64,000 nucleotides of DNA from RGIG7332 sp045580305 (GCA_045580305.1 JAZNNQ010000027.1:1-64000), one strand, 5' to 3'. Counted from the first letter of the stretch, positions 22,162 to 32,252 are shown. Notes: generated from the letters alone by a model not told the origin. Numbers and translations are program-made.

Positions 22162-25107
22162 TTATTCAAATGTATACTTGTAAGTGTTTGTGCCGTGTAC
22201 GCCGTAGAGGTTTCCGTAGTTGTCCTCAACATGGTACAGACCGGAATCGCGGATGAGAAGCTGTACATCCTTGGTCTTAATATCGATACTGTAAATGTTT
22301 GCGGTCTGACGGAAGTCGCTGGGAATAATACCGACATTATAAAGGTCAGATACATAAATCTTGGTACCGTCGTTTGAAAGGGTCATCTTATCGCCGTACC
22401 AGGTAGCACCGAAGTTATTGATGGAAACATTCTTCTCATAAATTACCTTGTTTGCCTTCGGATCGAAGATGAAGAGGCGGGTGCTGGTGGTTTCCTCGCA
22501 GTTTGCAAGACCCCAGACATTTCCGTCGGATGCGGTTGTCATAGCGGTAATTGCGGTAGCGCCCGGAATGATTACACCATACTTCTCAAACTCCTTGGTA
22601 GCGAAGTTGTAGGAGAAGAGTTCGCACTCGGTAGCTCTTGCATCGGTGTTACTGCCCGGACGGATGGATGTACCGAAGAATACCTTACGGTTTGCGTAAG
22701 CAATACCGGTAATGGTAAGGTCCGGTACGACAGAGTGAGTTGACCAGAAGGTATCGTCGTTCTTTTCCATATCATAGAATGCGATTGCGCTGCCGTAGAA
22801 GCCCTGCTTAGGAATGGTAGCCACTACCATGGTCTTCTCCTCGGGGATACCGAGAAGGTTATAGGGACGGTCCTGTTTGGGATAGGTATCGTCATCTGCC
22901 TTAGAGCCCATATTCATTGCCAGATACGGGTTGCTTGCCGCTGTATCCCAAGGCTTTGTAGTGTCGTATTTAGAAATGTAGGAGTTGGGGTAACGGCCGA
23001 AGAAAACATAATCGCCGTAAACGCCCATACCCTCGACCTGACGGAGACCGTAGAGGTCCTCAAACTCGTCTGTGGTGGGGTTATAGCGACCGGTAGAAGC
23101 ACCGATGTAGCCACCAATGTAGATGTTACCGTCATTTGCCTTGATTGTACAGTTACCGGTGGTGGGGTTACCTTCGATAACAAGCTGAATGAAGCTTAAC
23201 TTATTGGTTTCTAAGTTATAGCGCAGGAATGAGCCTAAATGGCTGTTAAGAGTAACAAATGACCAGCCGGGGAATTCCGGATCATCAAGCTCTAAGAAAA
23301 TGAAGTTAAGAGGAGCGGTGCCCCATGCATCCGGCACACCCTCTGCAATGTAGGATATTTCGTCGGTGTCCACATTGTATTTATAGAACTGAACATCGTC
23401 GAAGAAATATACAAAGTTTCCGACAGGAGAGAGAGCAGAAACTGCACGACCGTTCATATGAGTCTCGGTTAATTTCTCGCCTGTTTCAAGATGTGTAAAG
23501 GTGATTTCCTCACCGGTTTTCGCATCGAGTACGAATAAGTTACTGCCAACCTCGCTGCGGCAGAAGAGCTTGCCGTTAACCAAGCGCATATCATAAACAA
23601 CACCGATAGAGTCAACATATTTCTGGGGGAGAATGTTTACCTTCTCACCGGTCTTGGGGTTGAAACGATATACATATGCCTTGCCTTCACTGCTACGAGC
23701 AGCAACGAAAACAACATCGCTGTCCGGATCAGCAATGGAATAATACTGACCGTAGTCCTTGTCGCCTAATTTATATTCAGTGAACTTGTCGGTCTTGGGG
23801 TCTAAGCTGTAAATGGAATTTGAGGTAGCTTGCGCGCCCCAGATGATACCGTTTTCATCCTCGGTCATAACAAGGGGAAGGGTTGAACCACCGGCAGGCG
23901 GGCCGATAAGCTCAAGTGTTTCGGTATCGACATTCCAACGATAAATAAGCGCCTCGCCATATGCGGCAACATAGCAATCGCCGGAGGAGTGCACGAAGAC
24001 GCCCCAGGCACCGTTTGATTTGCGTGTGTTACCCTTTTCATCAACAAGTTCAAGGGGAATACAAAATACCTGCTCACCGGTTTCCGGACGAATACCGATA
24101 AAGGAAGCGGGAGTACCGTCGTTTACCATATAAACGATGTTCTTGCCGTCCTTGTCCTTGCCACCGTCGCAGTACTTATTGTATACAACCTCGTTGGTGA
24201 CGCCAAGATCGCGAGTGGTATAACCGCCACCGTTACGGCTTAAGTCATTCTTGACGAATTTACCTAAAAGTTCGGTTTTATCGTCTTTGTAAACGGTCTT
24301 TTCGGTACAGTTGCGGAGTACGATATTACCCTCGACCTTAACATTCTCAAGGTGAATTAAAGACCAAGCGTCAACCGCCTCAGAGAGGATAAGGTCGCCC
24401 TTGACGGTCATATTCTTTAAAGTTGTATCCTTTGCGGTAACGAGAAGGTTACCATCAACATCCTTGTCATATGTACCGGACGCGGTGTCGGTAATCATAC
24501 GGTCGAGAAGAGTAACAAATTCAGCGCGAGTAACATTTCCCTTTGGGGAAAGCTTTCCGTTTGCGCCTTTTGCATAGCCTAAATTGATCATAGCCGCGGT
24601 AGCGTCCTTTGCCCAGGAGCTAACCAGACCCTTGTCGGTAAAGCCATCGATAGAAGCGGTCTTGTCATATTGGATACAGAAAAGACGAGAGAGCACGGTG
24701 AAGGTTTCTTCACGGGTGATGCTGTCCTGAGGACGCATCTTCATATTGGCACCAAAGATAACCTGCATACGGCGAGCCGCAGCAATGTCTTCAGCATACC
24801 AAGCATCAGCAGGAACATCGGTGTATCCGGTTAAATCCTCAACTAATGTTGCGCCGAAGATGCGGCGAACAATGGCGGAAAGCTGTGCTCTTGTGAGCCA
24901 AGCATCCGGATTAAGACAGTCACCGTTACCGTTGATCCAGCCGCTGTCTGCAGCACGGGTAAGGGAAGCCTCAGCCCAGTGGTCATCAATGTCGGCCCAG
25001 CTTTTCTCGGGTGCGGGGGAGATAACCATATCGTTTGCAAATGCAACAACGGAGCAGGAGCAAAGAATGGATACGGTTAAGAGAAACGCTAAAAATCTGT
25101 TTTTCAT
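22162..25107 (-). CDS. SLH-domain cell-surface protein with beta-propeller-like region
   Basis: The 981-residue protein has a signal peptide (MKNRFLAFLLTVSILCSCSV, cut after AFA) and three N-terminal SLH domains (about residues 36-95, 96-155, 156-215), each with a TRA/TRE-type motif (LTRAQL, ITREET, VTRAEF), which anchor proteins to pyruvylated wall polymers. A short beta-helix-like stretch follows, and residues from about 300 to the end are repeated propeller-like blades (IYSLDPKTDKFTEY, RFNPKTGEKVN, YNPTTDEFEDLYG). The ligand is unknown. It lies 21 bp after another SLH gene on the same strand. Confidence 0.85.
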   Translation of the reverse strand: MKNRFLAFLLTVSILCSCSVVAFANDMVISPAPEKSWADIDDHWAEASLTRAADSGWINGNGDCLNPDAWLTRAQLSAIVRRIFGATLVEDLTGYTDVPADAWYAEDIAAARRMQVIFGANMKMRPQDSITREETFTVLSRLFCIQYDKTASIDGFTDKGLVSSWAKDATAAMINLGYAKGANGKLSPKGNVTRAEFVTLLDRMITDTASGTYDKDVDGNLLVTAKDTTLKNMTVKGDLILSEAVDAWSLIHLENVKVEGNIVLRNCTEKTVYKDDKTELLGKFVKNDLSRNGGGYTTRDLGVTNEVVYNKYCDGGKDKDGKNIVYMVNDGTPASFIGIRPETGEQVFCIPLELVDEKGNTRKSNGAWGVFVHSSGDCYVAAYGEALIYRWNVDTETLELIGPPAGGSTLPLVMTEDENGIIWGAQATSNSIYSLDPKTDKFTEYKLGDKDYGQYYSIADPDSDVVFVAARSSEGKAYVYRFNPKTGEKVNILPQKYVDSIGVVYDMRLVNGKLFCRSEVGSNLFVLDAKTGEEITFTHLETGEKLTETHMNGRAVSALSPVGNFVYFFDDVQFYKYNVDTDEISYIAEGVPDAWGTAPLNFIFLELDDPEFPGWSFVTLNSHLGSFLRYNLETNKLSFIQLVIEGNPTTGNCTIKANDGNIYIGGYIGASTGRYNPTTDEFEDLYGLRQVEGMGVYGDYVFFGRYPNSYISKYDTTKPWDTAASNPYLAMNMGSKADDDTYPKQDRPYNLLGIPEEKTMVVATIPKQGFYGSAIAFYDMEKNDDTFWSTHSVVPDLTITGIAYANRKVFFGTSIRPGSNTDARATECELFSYNFATKEFEKYGVIIPGATAITAMTTASDGNVWGLANCEETTSTRLFIFDPKANKVIYEKNVSINNFGATWYGDKMTLSNDGTKIYVSDLYNVGIIPSDFRQTANIYSIDIKTKDVQLLIRDSGLYHVEDNYGNLYGVHGTNTYKYTFE

Positions 25108-25128
25108 ATTGTTACCCTTCCTTATAAT

Positions 25129-26280
25129 TTATTTTTGAAGCAGACGGTCTAAAATTACAGCGACCTCTGCGCGGGTTGCATTGTTTTTCGGGTTGATCTT
25201 ACCGTTTGTGCCGGTAATAATCTCAGCCTGAGTGAGAAGGTTAACCGCATCGACGGCATAAGCGGAAACCGCACTGATATCGGAAAATGCAGGGTAGGAG
25301 GTAGAGGTGAGATTGATGCCCGCCTTCTCGGTAGCGCGCTTAATGATTACCATAATGTCCTGACGGGTAATGGGAGCGGTGGGGTTAAACCTATCCTTGC
25401 TCACACCGGTAGCGATACCAAGCTCTTTTGCGATACCAACAGCATTGTAGTAATATGCGTTTGTGGGTACATCCGCAAAGTTTTCACTAAAGTCAACCTT
25501 GAAACCAAACGCGCGAACGATAAGAGTAATAAAGTCAGCGCGGGTGATGTTCTTGCCGGGCGCATAGGTGGTAGCGCTTGTACCGTTGATTATACCCTGA
25601 TAGAAAAGGTTGTATATTGCATCCTTTGCCCAGGGGTAACCGCCAAGATCGGTAAAGGTCTGTGCCTGGGAAGCGGGGATCCACTGTGCATACAGGGTCA
25701 TAGAGCCGTAAATTTTAGATGTAAAATCAAAGGGCTGTTTTCCGAATGGATCGGTTGTCCACCCGGTGAAAACATAGCCGTCACAAGTGGGGGGAGTGGG
25801 CGCATTTGCGGTCTCGCCCTCAACAACGGTGATCTTTTCCACATAGCTTCCACCCTGAGTGTCAAAGTCGATTATATAGGTGGTAGCGCCGGCGGGGATG
25901 TCACTATAATCGCTACCGGCCGCGCTGCCTGAATTGCCGCCGGTAATACCGCCGAGAAGCGGGTTGATTGTAAAGTTAGCGGTGATGCTTACATTCTGTG
26001 CCGGCATAACAAAGGTTGTTACATAGTTTATTTCGCTGTCCAAAACAATGGGGTCATCGGTTGTCCAGTTGTAGAACACATAGCCGGTCTGAGGACTTGC
26101 CATAATTCTAATGGTAGTGCCGGGGGTGGCCCAACTCTGTGACGCCTCAACAACGCCGCCACCCAGAGTCAAAAGGGTGATGGAATATTCCGTAGGCTCG
26201 GCACTATCGGTCGCAAGAGCTACTGTAGATGTAAATACCAATAAAAGGGAAAGTAATAACGAGATGGATTTTTTAAGCAT
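25129..26280 (-). CDS. SLH-domain surface protein with InlB-type repeats
   Basis: The 383-residue protein has a signal peptide (MLKKSISLLLSLLLVFTSTV, cut near ALA), a divergent InlB B-repeat-like domain (about residues 30-105), a Listeria-Bacteroides repeat-like domain (about 140-200, ending MTLYAQW) and three C-terminal SLH domains (about 210-383, motifs ITRADF, ITRQDI, ATRAEV). It is exported and bound to the wall. An ATG at 26298 overlaps the Shine-Dalgarno AAAGGAGAG, so 26280 is the better start. It is the promoter-proximal gene of a two-gene unit with the 22162 gene. Confidence 0.85.
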   Translation of the reverse strand: MLKKSISLLLSLLLVFTSTVALATDSAEPTEYSITLLTLGGGVVEASQSWATPGTTIRIMASPQTGYVFYNWTTDDPIVLDSEINYVTTFVMPAQNVSITANFTINPLLGGITGGNSGSAAGSDYSDIPAGATTYIIDFDTQGGSYVEKITVVEGETANAPTPPTCDGYVFTGWTTDPFGKQPFDFTSKIYGSMTLYAQWIPASQAQTFTDLGGYPWAKDAIYNLFYQGIINGTSATTYAPGKNITRADFITLIVRAFGFKVDFSENFADVPTNAYYYNAVGIAKELGIATGVSKDRFNPTAPITRQDIMVIIKRATEKAGINLTSTSYPAFSDISAVSAYAVDAVNLLTQAEIITGTNGKINPKNNATRAEVAVILDRLLQK

Positions 26281-26309
26281 AAAAAACTCTCCTTTCAAAG
26301 CTTATTTAT

Positions 26310-26338
26310 AGTATAACATTTATTAAATCCGCGCGCAA
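26310..26338 (-). promoter_or_regulatory. Promoter of the SLH gene pair
   Basis: Read on the - strand, TTGCGC (26333-26338), a 17-bp spacer and TATACT (26310-26315) with an extended -10 TGT lie 30 bp upstream of the ATG at 26280. The promoter sits in the short gap after the radical SAM gene, so the SLH pair can be transcribed on its own. Confidence 0.6.
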
Positions 26339-26345
26339 CTGCCAT

Positions 26346-27992
26346 TCAAAGTTTTTCTACCTTAAATCTTCCTGTAACGGGACATTTGTCTTTTCGCGAG
26401 AATATGTAGCGATTTGTGCCGCACGGTAAGTGAGCACAACACATATCATAGGGAAATTCCTTGACCGCAACAGTCTTTGCAGCCACTTTCACCGGCAGAT
26501 GAGCGAGGGACGGTACCTTACTATCTTCCACCAGATGGAACACATCTTTCGGCTCTTCTAAAAAGACCGGCAAGTATCGACTTTTAAAGGAACCCATATA
26601 GTCAAAGGAAAGTGCGGCATATAGGCGGCTTGTATCTATGCAGTCCTGCTCCTTGCCAAAGTCTGTAAGAAGCAAAAACAGATTATCCGGCGAGAAGGAG
26701 GGTTTCACCCGGAGTTTCTCCGCAAGCAGAGAAAAAAGCTTAAAGGGCGAAAAAAGGGTAGCAAGATAGTTTATAGTTACCACAAAACGACCCGAGTTGT
26801 AAAAAAGCTCCACCGCGTTTTCAAAATCCTGCAAAAAGAACAGTTCATTTGGGGACAAGGCATCACTTTCCAGCACCTGATAGGGTGCAAATGGTGAAAA
26901 ACGACCTTTGAAATCTGCCCTCAGCGCACTGCCGTGCAAAAGTTTTAAAAATCCTACTTGCAAAGCGTGTGGCCGCGTGTCAAAAAGTTCATTGAAGGAA
27001 TTTTCAATGCTCGAAAGGGCTTCATTCGGCAGACCGCAAATAAGGTCAGCGTGCACATGCACATTACCCCAAGAGGAAATTTCTTTTAACAAGGAAAGGG
27101 CGCGCTTTGTATCGGTGGCGCGACAAACGGATTTAAGAGTTAACTCGTTTGTTGATTGTATGCCCGCCTCGATTTGGAATTTGCCGGGCGGCGCTGATCT
27201 CAACAGCGAAATAAGCTCGTCATCAAACAAATCCGCACCCACTTCAAAGTGGAAGGTGGTGTCACAACTTAATGTCAGCAGGAACTTTATAATTTCCTTG
27301 GCTCGACTTTTATCTGCATTAAAGGTGCGATCCACAAATTTAACGGTTTGGACATCTGCCAAAACAAGCGTTTTCAGATCCTCTTTGACCCGAGGCATAG
27401 AGAAGTACCGCACACCCTTTGTGGCGGAGGACAGACAGTAGGCACAGGAGAAAGGACAACCGCGGGAAGCCTCAAAATAAGCAAGCTTGCCTTTAAGAGT
27501 ATCAAGCATCTCGGGGGTATATGGCGAGGGAATGGCGTCCAAATCGGGAACACACTGATACCCGCCTTTTTGCACTATAGTGTCATCCACGCGATAGGTG
27601 ATGCCGTCGGGGATCTCGCCTCTTAAATAGGCGGGAAGGGAGATCTCTCCCTCACCGGAAAATACCGCGTCTATGCAAGGATGACTTTCTAAAATCTCTC
27701 TTGAGTTAAAGCTTACTTCGGTGCCGCCTAATAGGATTTTCAAATCGGGTAAAATAAGCTTTATTTCATCGCACAGTCTGAGTACGGTGTCTATATTCCA
27801 TATGTAACAGCACACGGCAAGGACATCAGGGGCACTCTCAAAGACCGATTGTAAAATTTTGCCACTCGGTTCATTTATACTGTGCTCAAGGGGCGTGATT
27901 TCGCCATAGCCCGTGCAGGCGGCGGTTAAGTACCACAAAGCAAGGGATGAGTGGATATATTTTGAATTTATGGAAAGAAGTGTAATTTTCAT
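26346..27992 (-). CDS. B12-binding-domain radical SAM protein (DUF4080 type)
   Basis: The 548-residue protein has an N-terminal cobalamin-binding-like Rossmann domain (about residues 1-135, PDLKILLGGTEVSF), a radical SAM core with the cluster motif Cys179-x3-Cys183-x2-Cys186 (RGCPFSCAYCLSS), and a C-terminal domain of about 200 residues of the DUF4080 type. No DxHxxG motif for base-off cobalamin is visible. Homologues are widespread in Clostridia and their substrate is unknown to me. It is cytoplasmic and divergent from the 28121 SLH gene. Confidence 0.82.
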   Translation of the reverse strand: MKITLLSINSKYIHSSLALWYLTAACTGYGEITPLEHSINEPSGKILQSVFESAPDVLAVCCYIWNIDTVLRLCDEIKLILPDLKILLGGTEVSFNSREILESHPCIDAVFSGEGEISLPAYLRGEIPDGITYRVDDTIVQKGGYQCVPDLDAIPSPYTPEMLDTLKGKLAYFEASRGCPFSCAYCLSSATKGVRYFSMPRVKEDLKTLVLADVQTVKFVDRTFNADKSRAKEIIKFLLTLSCDTTFHFEVGADLFDDELISLLRSAPPGKFQIEAGIQSTNELTLKSVCRATDTKRALSLLKEISSWGNVHVHADLICGLPNEALSSIENSFNELFDTRPHALQVGFLKLLHGSALRADFKGRFSPFAPYQVLESDALSPNELFFLQDFENAVELFYNSGRFVVTINYLATLFSPFKLFSLLAEKLRVKPSFSPDNLFLLLTDFGKEQDCIDTSRLYAALSFDYMGSFKSRYLPVFLEEPKDVFHLVEDSKVPSLAHLPVKVAAKTVAVKEFPYDMCCAHLPCGTNRYIFSRKDKCPVTGRFKVEKL

Positions 27993-28056
27993 CGGTTCAC
28001 CTCGCTGATTCTATAAAAATATTGTAGCACAAAATGACGAAAATGTGGTAGAGTAA

Positions 28057-28085
28057 TTGACTTTTTTTGCGATATAAAATATTAT
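28057..28085 (+). promoter_or_regulatory. Promoter of the large SLH gene
   Basis: TTGACT at 28057-28062, a 17-bp spacer and TATTAT at 28080-28085 form a near-consensus sigma-A promoter 36 bp upstream of the ATG at 28121. AAGGGAGATG supplies the ribosome binding site. Confidence 0.7.
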
Positions 28086-28120
28086 ATAAGTAGAATGTTT
28101 TATAGTAAGGGAGATGCGAA

Positions 28121-31100
28121 ATGAAAAGGAAATTTATGAGAAAAACCATCAGCTTAATTCTCGCGCTGGCTATTATGGCATCATTTGCCGTGCCGGTGGG
28201 TGCATATGCACCTCGTATCGGCAATATATCACTCAATCAGGCGCGTACAACCATTACCTTAGATCTGGCTGAAAATGTTAAGCTTAATGAGGGCGTGGAC
28301 TTAGCATCTCAGATAACCATTAAGAAAGACTCATCCACGGCCACAGCGCTTCCCTTTGGCAGTACTGCTGTTTACGAGGGTGCAACTATTAAAATAAATC
28401 TGACAAGCGCTCTCAACTCAAAGAGCACCATAGTTACGATCAAGAGCGGCACCTTCGTGGGCCAGACCTCGGATATGGTGTCATCTTCTTTCGACACAAA
28501 GGGACCGGATGCAATTTCAAGTGTTGCCGTTGACAGCACAAAAAAGGTAGTCACCCTTAAACTGGACGGCGCAATTACAAGTGCGCTGAGCACCAATGTG
28601 CTTTATGACGGCGATATCACCTTGGCGCGCAACGGAAGCAACTTCAATGAGGAGATAGCGGGCAGCCAGATAGAACTTGACGGCTCTGCAGGAACCATCA
28701 AGATTACATTATCAACCGCTCTCACCGGCACAAGCAACCGCTTTAAAATCTGTGCGGGTGCGGTCGCATATGCTGCCAGTGGAAACATTAACCTTGAAGA
28801 TCTTGTGTCACCGGCGATTTCCGCGGCAAAGATACTCCCGAAATTTGACCCGAACACCGGTTTTGAGATGGACAGCGACTTTGCCACCATCACAATGACC
28901 TTTGATAAGAACATTTATTTCGCATCCGATACAATAGAGAAGAGAATTGACGAGTACATATTAATTAATCGCAACAATACAAACTATGTACCTCTTAATC
29001 TAAACGACCGCGTGACTATTTCCGGAAATGTGCTTACAATTAAGCTCCGCAATCCGGTAGAAAGCGACTATAACAGAATAAAGATCCGCGAAAATGTACT
29101 TATGGGCGAAAACGGCGATGTTATCGAGCAGGAGATCACAACCAACAATTTCGGCCTTTCCGATATTCAGTATACTGCGCCTATGTACAAGAGCGTAAGC
29201 TACGACAAGGCGAAAAAACAGGTGTCCATTAAGTTCAGCGAAACCATTTACCCGGTATCGGTCAGCGGACTTAAGGCGATGATCCAGATCTCCCGCAATA
29301 AGGGCGGATTCCAGGATCTTGGCGCATACGACACCGCTGAGGTCTACGGCAAAGACACAATTTTAATTACCCTTGACCAGGAACTTACCGGCGAAGGTAA
29401 CCGCTTCCGCGTTCTCGGAAATGCCATCAAGGGTGCCCAAAATAATGTACAGACCGTGTTGCAACTTACCGGTTATATCGACACCAGTGCTGACAGTTAT
29501 GAAGAATTTGAGGCTGACTTTAAGATCAGCGAGGATATGAAGACGGTTGACATTGTATTTGACCGTTACATTGAGAGCAATTTCCCCTATGATACGAGTC
29601 TTGACTATTTAAAGACCGAGATTTCCGTTCAGCGCAATGTGGGCTATGATAATCTTACCGCATACGATTACATTTCGATTAACGGAAGAACCCTCCGCAT
29701 CATTTTCCAGCGCGCAATTTCTTATACCGATGTTATCCGTATCGGAAAATTCGCCCTTAAGGACACCTACGGTACGATTATGGCAAATGATCTAAGGGTT
29801 GGACCGTCTATCAGCGGTTCCGATGAAGTGCTCGATTTAGACGACGGTGTAACGATTTCTGCGGATAAAAAGACGGTTACAATAAGCTTTGAACAGCGCG
29901 TGTACAACAATATGTCATCGGTATCCAGCTTAAAACAGATGATTCGCGTTGCATACAACGGTGTTGATTTTGAAGAGCTTGATGACGAAGTAAAATTTGA
30001 ATTTGAGAGCACAGGTCTTATCTCCATCACATTCCCCCAGACACTAAGTAATCCGGAAGCGCGCATAAAAATCCTTCCGGGTGCGCTGCAGAACTCCAAG
30101 GGTGAGACCATAACCGAGGAGATTGTGACCAATCCTCTGGGTCGCACCGCGGAGAGCACCAAGGTGACCATCGGCGGTGACAGAGTTTACATCGGCACCG
30201 AGGACGAGAGCACCGATATAAGCGGCAACAAGATTTTTGCAATGGATATCAGCGCAACCAAGGCATCTGCGGCTATTGGCACAATGAGCTATGGCGACAC
30301 TCTCAAAGCTGAGTTCCCAAGTCATGCATACGGTGCAAAGCTGATAATCAACTGTTCAACCTTAAAGCAGCTTATCACCAAGGACGCTACCATTATTATG
30401 GAAGCGGCGGGTGTTTCCCACATATTCAAGGCAAATGAGCTTCAACTTGACGAGGCGCTTGAAAACCTTGGAATCGAGGACTCTCTTGCACAGAATGCAG
30501 AGGTAGCCCTCGGTATCTCCCGCGTGAGCACGCCCTATAGTTCGGATTTTGAGCAGAAAGCTGATGCGAAGAGTTTTGCCATCCTTACCCCTGCAACCGA
30601 GCTTACACTTGTATATACCGGTATAAATTCCACCTATGCGGTTACAAAGTATCCGGAATATATGGAAAAACGCTTTACTGTTGCGGCAACCGCGGCTCAG
30701 AGCGGTGACCTTACCGTAGTTCGCATCGAAACCTCGGGCAAGGTAAATCCGGTTCCCACCGTAAGAAAAGTAACAACCAGCGGTTTTTACCTCTCCGCAA
30801 GTGTCAAGAGCAACGGCGTTTACGGCGTTATCAGCGCAAAGCGTTCATTTACCGACACTCCCACCTGGGCGGAAAGCGCGGTTAATACCCTCGCGTCCCG
30901 TATGATTTTACAGAATGCAAGCAACGGTCCTTTCCGCGCACAGGATGCGGTAAGCCGTGCCGAGGTAGCCGAGATGGTCACCCGCGCGTTAGGTCTTCTT
31001 ACCGACAAGAGCGGAGCATCTAAGTTCCTGGATGTGGCACTTAGCGACTGGTACTTCCCGTCTACAACCATCGCGGTTGAAAACGACCTTATCCGCGGAT

Positions 31101-31417
31101 ACGGCGACGGCACCTTCGGACCCGAGCGCAAGATCACACGCCAGGAGGTTATGACCATTATGGCGCGTGTTATCGAGTATCTCGGCAATACCGAGAATGA
31201 GAATATGACCATGGATGAGGCAGAGGATATCCTCTCTAAGTTCAAGGATGCCGACACGGTTGCCGACTGGGCAAAGATAAACATGGCAAAATGCGTTGCG
31301 GCAGATGTTGTCCGCGGTGACGACAAGCTGTGCTTAAATCCCAATGCAAACCTCACAAGAGCCGAAATGTCACAGCTTATCTACAACTTTATGACAAATT
31401 ACGGCTTGATCGGCTAA
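28121..31417 (+). CDS. Large SLH-anchored surface protein with tandem Ig-like repeats
   Basis: The 1098-residue protein has a signal peptide (RKTISLILALAIMASFAVPV, cut near AYA), then about six tandem repeats of 95-105 residues. Each has the pattern KKTVTISFE-type strand, a middle IQISRN/IRVAYN-like strand and a closing NRFKI/ARIKI-GAL/NAI strand, which suggests stacked beta-sandwich modules forming a stalk. After a linker domain come three C-terminal SLH domains (about 905-1098, motifs VSRAEV, ITRQEV, LTRAEM). It is probably a structural or adhesive wall protein. It ends at a strong terminator. Confidence 0.85.
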   Translation: MKRKFMRKTISLILALAIMASFAVPVGAYAPRIGNISLNQARTTITLDLAENVKLNEGVDLASQITIKKDSSTATALPFGSTAVYEGATIKINLTSALNSKSTIVTIKSGTFVGQTSDMVSSSFDTKGPDAISSVAVDSTKKVVTLKLDGAITSALSTNVLYDGDITLARNGSNFNEEIAGSQIELDGSAGTIKITLSTALTGTSNRFKICAGAVAYAASGNINLEDLVSPAISAAKILPKFDPNTGFEMDSDFATITMTFDKNIYFASDTIEKRIDEYILINRNNTNYVPLNLNDRVTISGNVLTIKLRNPVESDYNRIKIRENVLMGENGDVIEQEITTNNFGLSDIQYTAPMYKSVSYDKAKKQVSIKFSETIYPVSVSGLKAMIQISRNKGGFQDLGAYDTAEVYGKDTILITLDQELTGEGNRFRVLGNAIKGAQNNVQTVLQLTGYIDTSADSYEEFEADFKISEDMKTVDIVFDRYIESNFPYDTSLDYLKTEISVQRNVGYDNLTAYDYISINGRTLRIIFQRAISYTDVIRIGKFALKDTYGTIMANDLRVGPSISGSDEVLDLDDGVTISADKKTVTISFEQRVYNNMSSVSSLKQMIRVAYNGVDFEELDDEVKFEFESTGLISITFPQTLSNPEARIKILPGALQNSKGETITEEIVTNPLGRTAESTKVTIGGDRVYIGTEDESTDISGNKIFAMDISATKASAAIGTMSYGDTLKAEFPSHAYGAKLIINCSTLKQLITKDATIIMEAAGVSHIFKANELQLDEALENLGIEDSLAQNAEVALGISRVSTPYSSDFEQKADAKSFAILTPATELTLVYTGINSTYAVTKYPEYMEKRFTVAATAAQSGDLTVVRIETSGKVNPVPTVRKVTTSGFYLSASVKSNGVYGVISAKRSFTDTPTWAESAVNTLASRMILQNASNGPFRAQDAVSRAEVAEMVTRALGLLTDKSGASKFLDVALSDWYFPSTTIAVENDLIRGYGDGTFGPERKITRQEVMTIMARVIEYLGNTENENMTMDEAEDILSKFKDADTVADWAKINMAKCVAADVVRGDDKLCLNPNANLTRAEMSQLIYNFMTNYGLIG

Positions 31418-31430
31418 AATTAAAAGAAAA

Positions 31431-31474
31431 TAATGAGGAAAACTTGTAATACCAAGTTTTCCTCATTATATTTG
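31431..31474 (+). terminator. Terminator of the large SLH gene
   Basis: TAATGAGGAAAACTTG (31431-31446) pairs exactly with CAAGTTTTCCTCATTA (31453-31468) around a 6-nt loop, followed by TATTTG. It lies 13 bp after the stop and ahead of the MaoC-like gene. Confidence 0.9.
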
Positions 31475-31493
31475 CAAAACCGAGGTGTTTTAA

Positions 31494-31928
31494 ATGTATT
31501 TTGAAGAATTTGAGGTAGGCTCTGAAACAAAAGTGGGGCCTGCCGTTATAAATAAAGAGGATATGCTCTCCTTTGCGGAAAAATATGACAATATTCCGCT
31601 ACATACCGACGAGGAGTATGCGCGCAAAACATTTTTCGGACAGCTTATCGCACCGGGAGTTATGTCTTTTATGGCGGTGTGGGCGAAATATCTGGAGAAT
31701 GACCTTGCGGGAGATGAACTGATCGCCGGAAAATCCACCAAAATCGAGTGGCTGAAGCCGGTTTTTGCCGAGGACATTTTAAGCGGCATCTGTAGGGTGT
31801 CGAAGCTCACCAAAAGAAATGCGAAAAACGGAATTGTGGAGCTTACATTTGAGGTGTTTAACCAAAAGAATGAACTGGTGCTCACCGATGTTACCGAAAT
31901 GATCGTAAAATGCAAGCCGATTAAATAA
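31494..31928 (+). CDS. MaoC-like hotdog-fold dehydratase
   Basis: The 144-residue protein fits the MaoC/R-specific enoyl-CoA hydratase family. The hydratase motif is visible as YDNIPLHTDEEYARKTFFGQ (Asp and His at about residues 32 and 37) with IAPGVMSFMAVWAKYL after it. Such proteins hydrate enoyl thioesters in fatty acid or amino acid metabolism. The substrate cannot be told from context, since the neighbours are unrelated. CGAGGTG lies upstream of the ATG, just after the preceding terminator. Confidence 0.8.
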   Translation: MYFEEFEVGSETKVGPAVINKEDMLSFAEKYDNIPLHTDEEYARKTFFGQLIAPGVMSFMAVWAKYLENDLAGDELIAGKSTKIEWLKPVFAEDILSGICRVSKLTKRNAKNGIVELTFEVFNQKNELVLTDVTEMIVKCKPIK

Positions 31929-32252
31929 AAAAGAACCCGCAAGCAGTGTGTTGCTTCTCATAGGTACAAATTGTGACCCATGGGCATAACGCTGGTACGG
32001 AAAAAACAGAACATCCACGAATTATCAAACGCAGATAACTCGTGGATGTTTTTTTGTGATTGCAGACGAGCATGAGAGAAAACCAATGCGGGAAAGAGAC
32101 ATTAAAACTGTACGCTATGATAGGTGGCAAAATAGTAGGGTAGAGAATAACCTATGCCCGGCTATTTCTGTGTACTACGGAATATCTGCGTCACATACTT
32201 CAAATTAGTAGAAGCCAAGATAACAGAGCACTAAGAACATCAGTGCGGATTT
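31929..32252. other. Gene-free stretch with a terminator, possibly a mobile-element scar
   Basis: No convincing gene is seen in these 324 bp. ACATCCACGA (32011-20) and TCGTGGATGT (32040-49), extended by TTATC/GATAA inside, form a long stem followed by seven T residues (32050 onward), a good + strand terminator, although it stands 80 bp after the nearest + strand gene. The sequence style differs from both neighbours. An insertion scar or eroded gene is possible but not demonstrated. Confidence 0.45.

Noticed and set aside
24746..25138. 130-codon frame antisense to the SLH-propeller gene
   Set aside because: It is a shadow of the SLH coding sequence, with no ribosome binding site and no family resemblance.
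31779..32018. 79-codon frame on the - strand overlapping the MaoC-like gene
   Set aside because: It is mostly antisense to a well-supported coding region and lacks a start signal.
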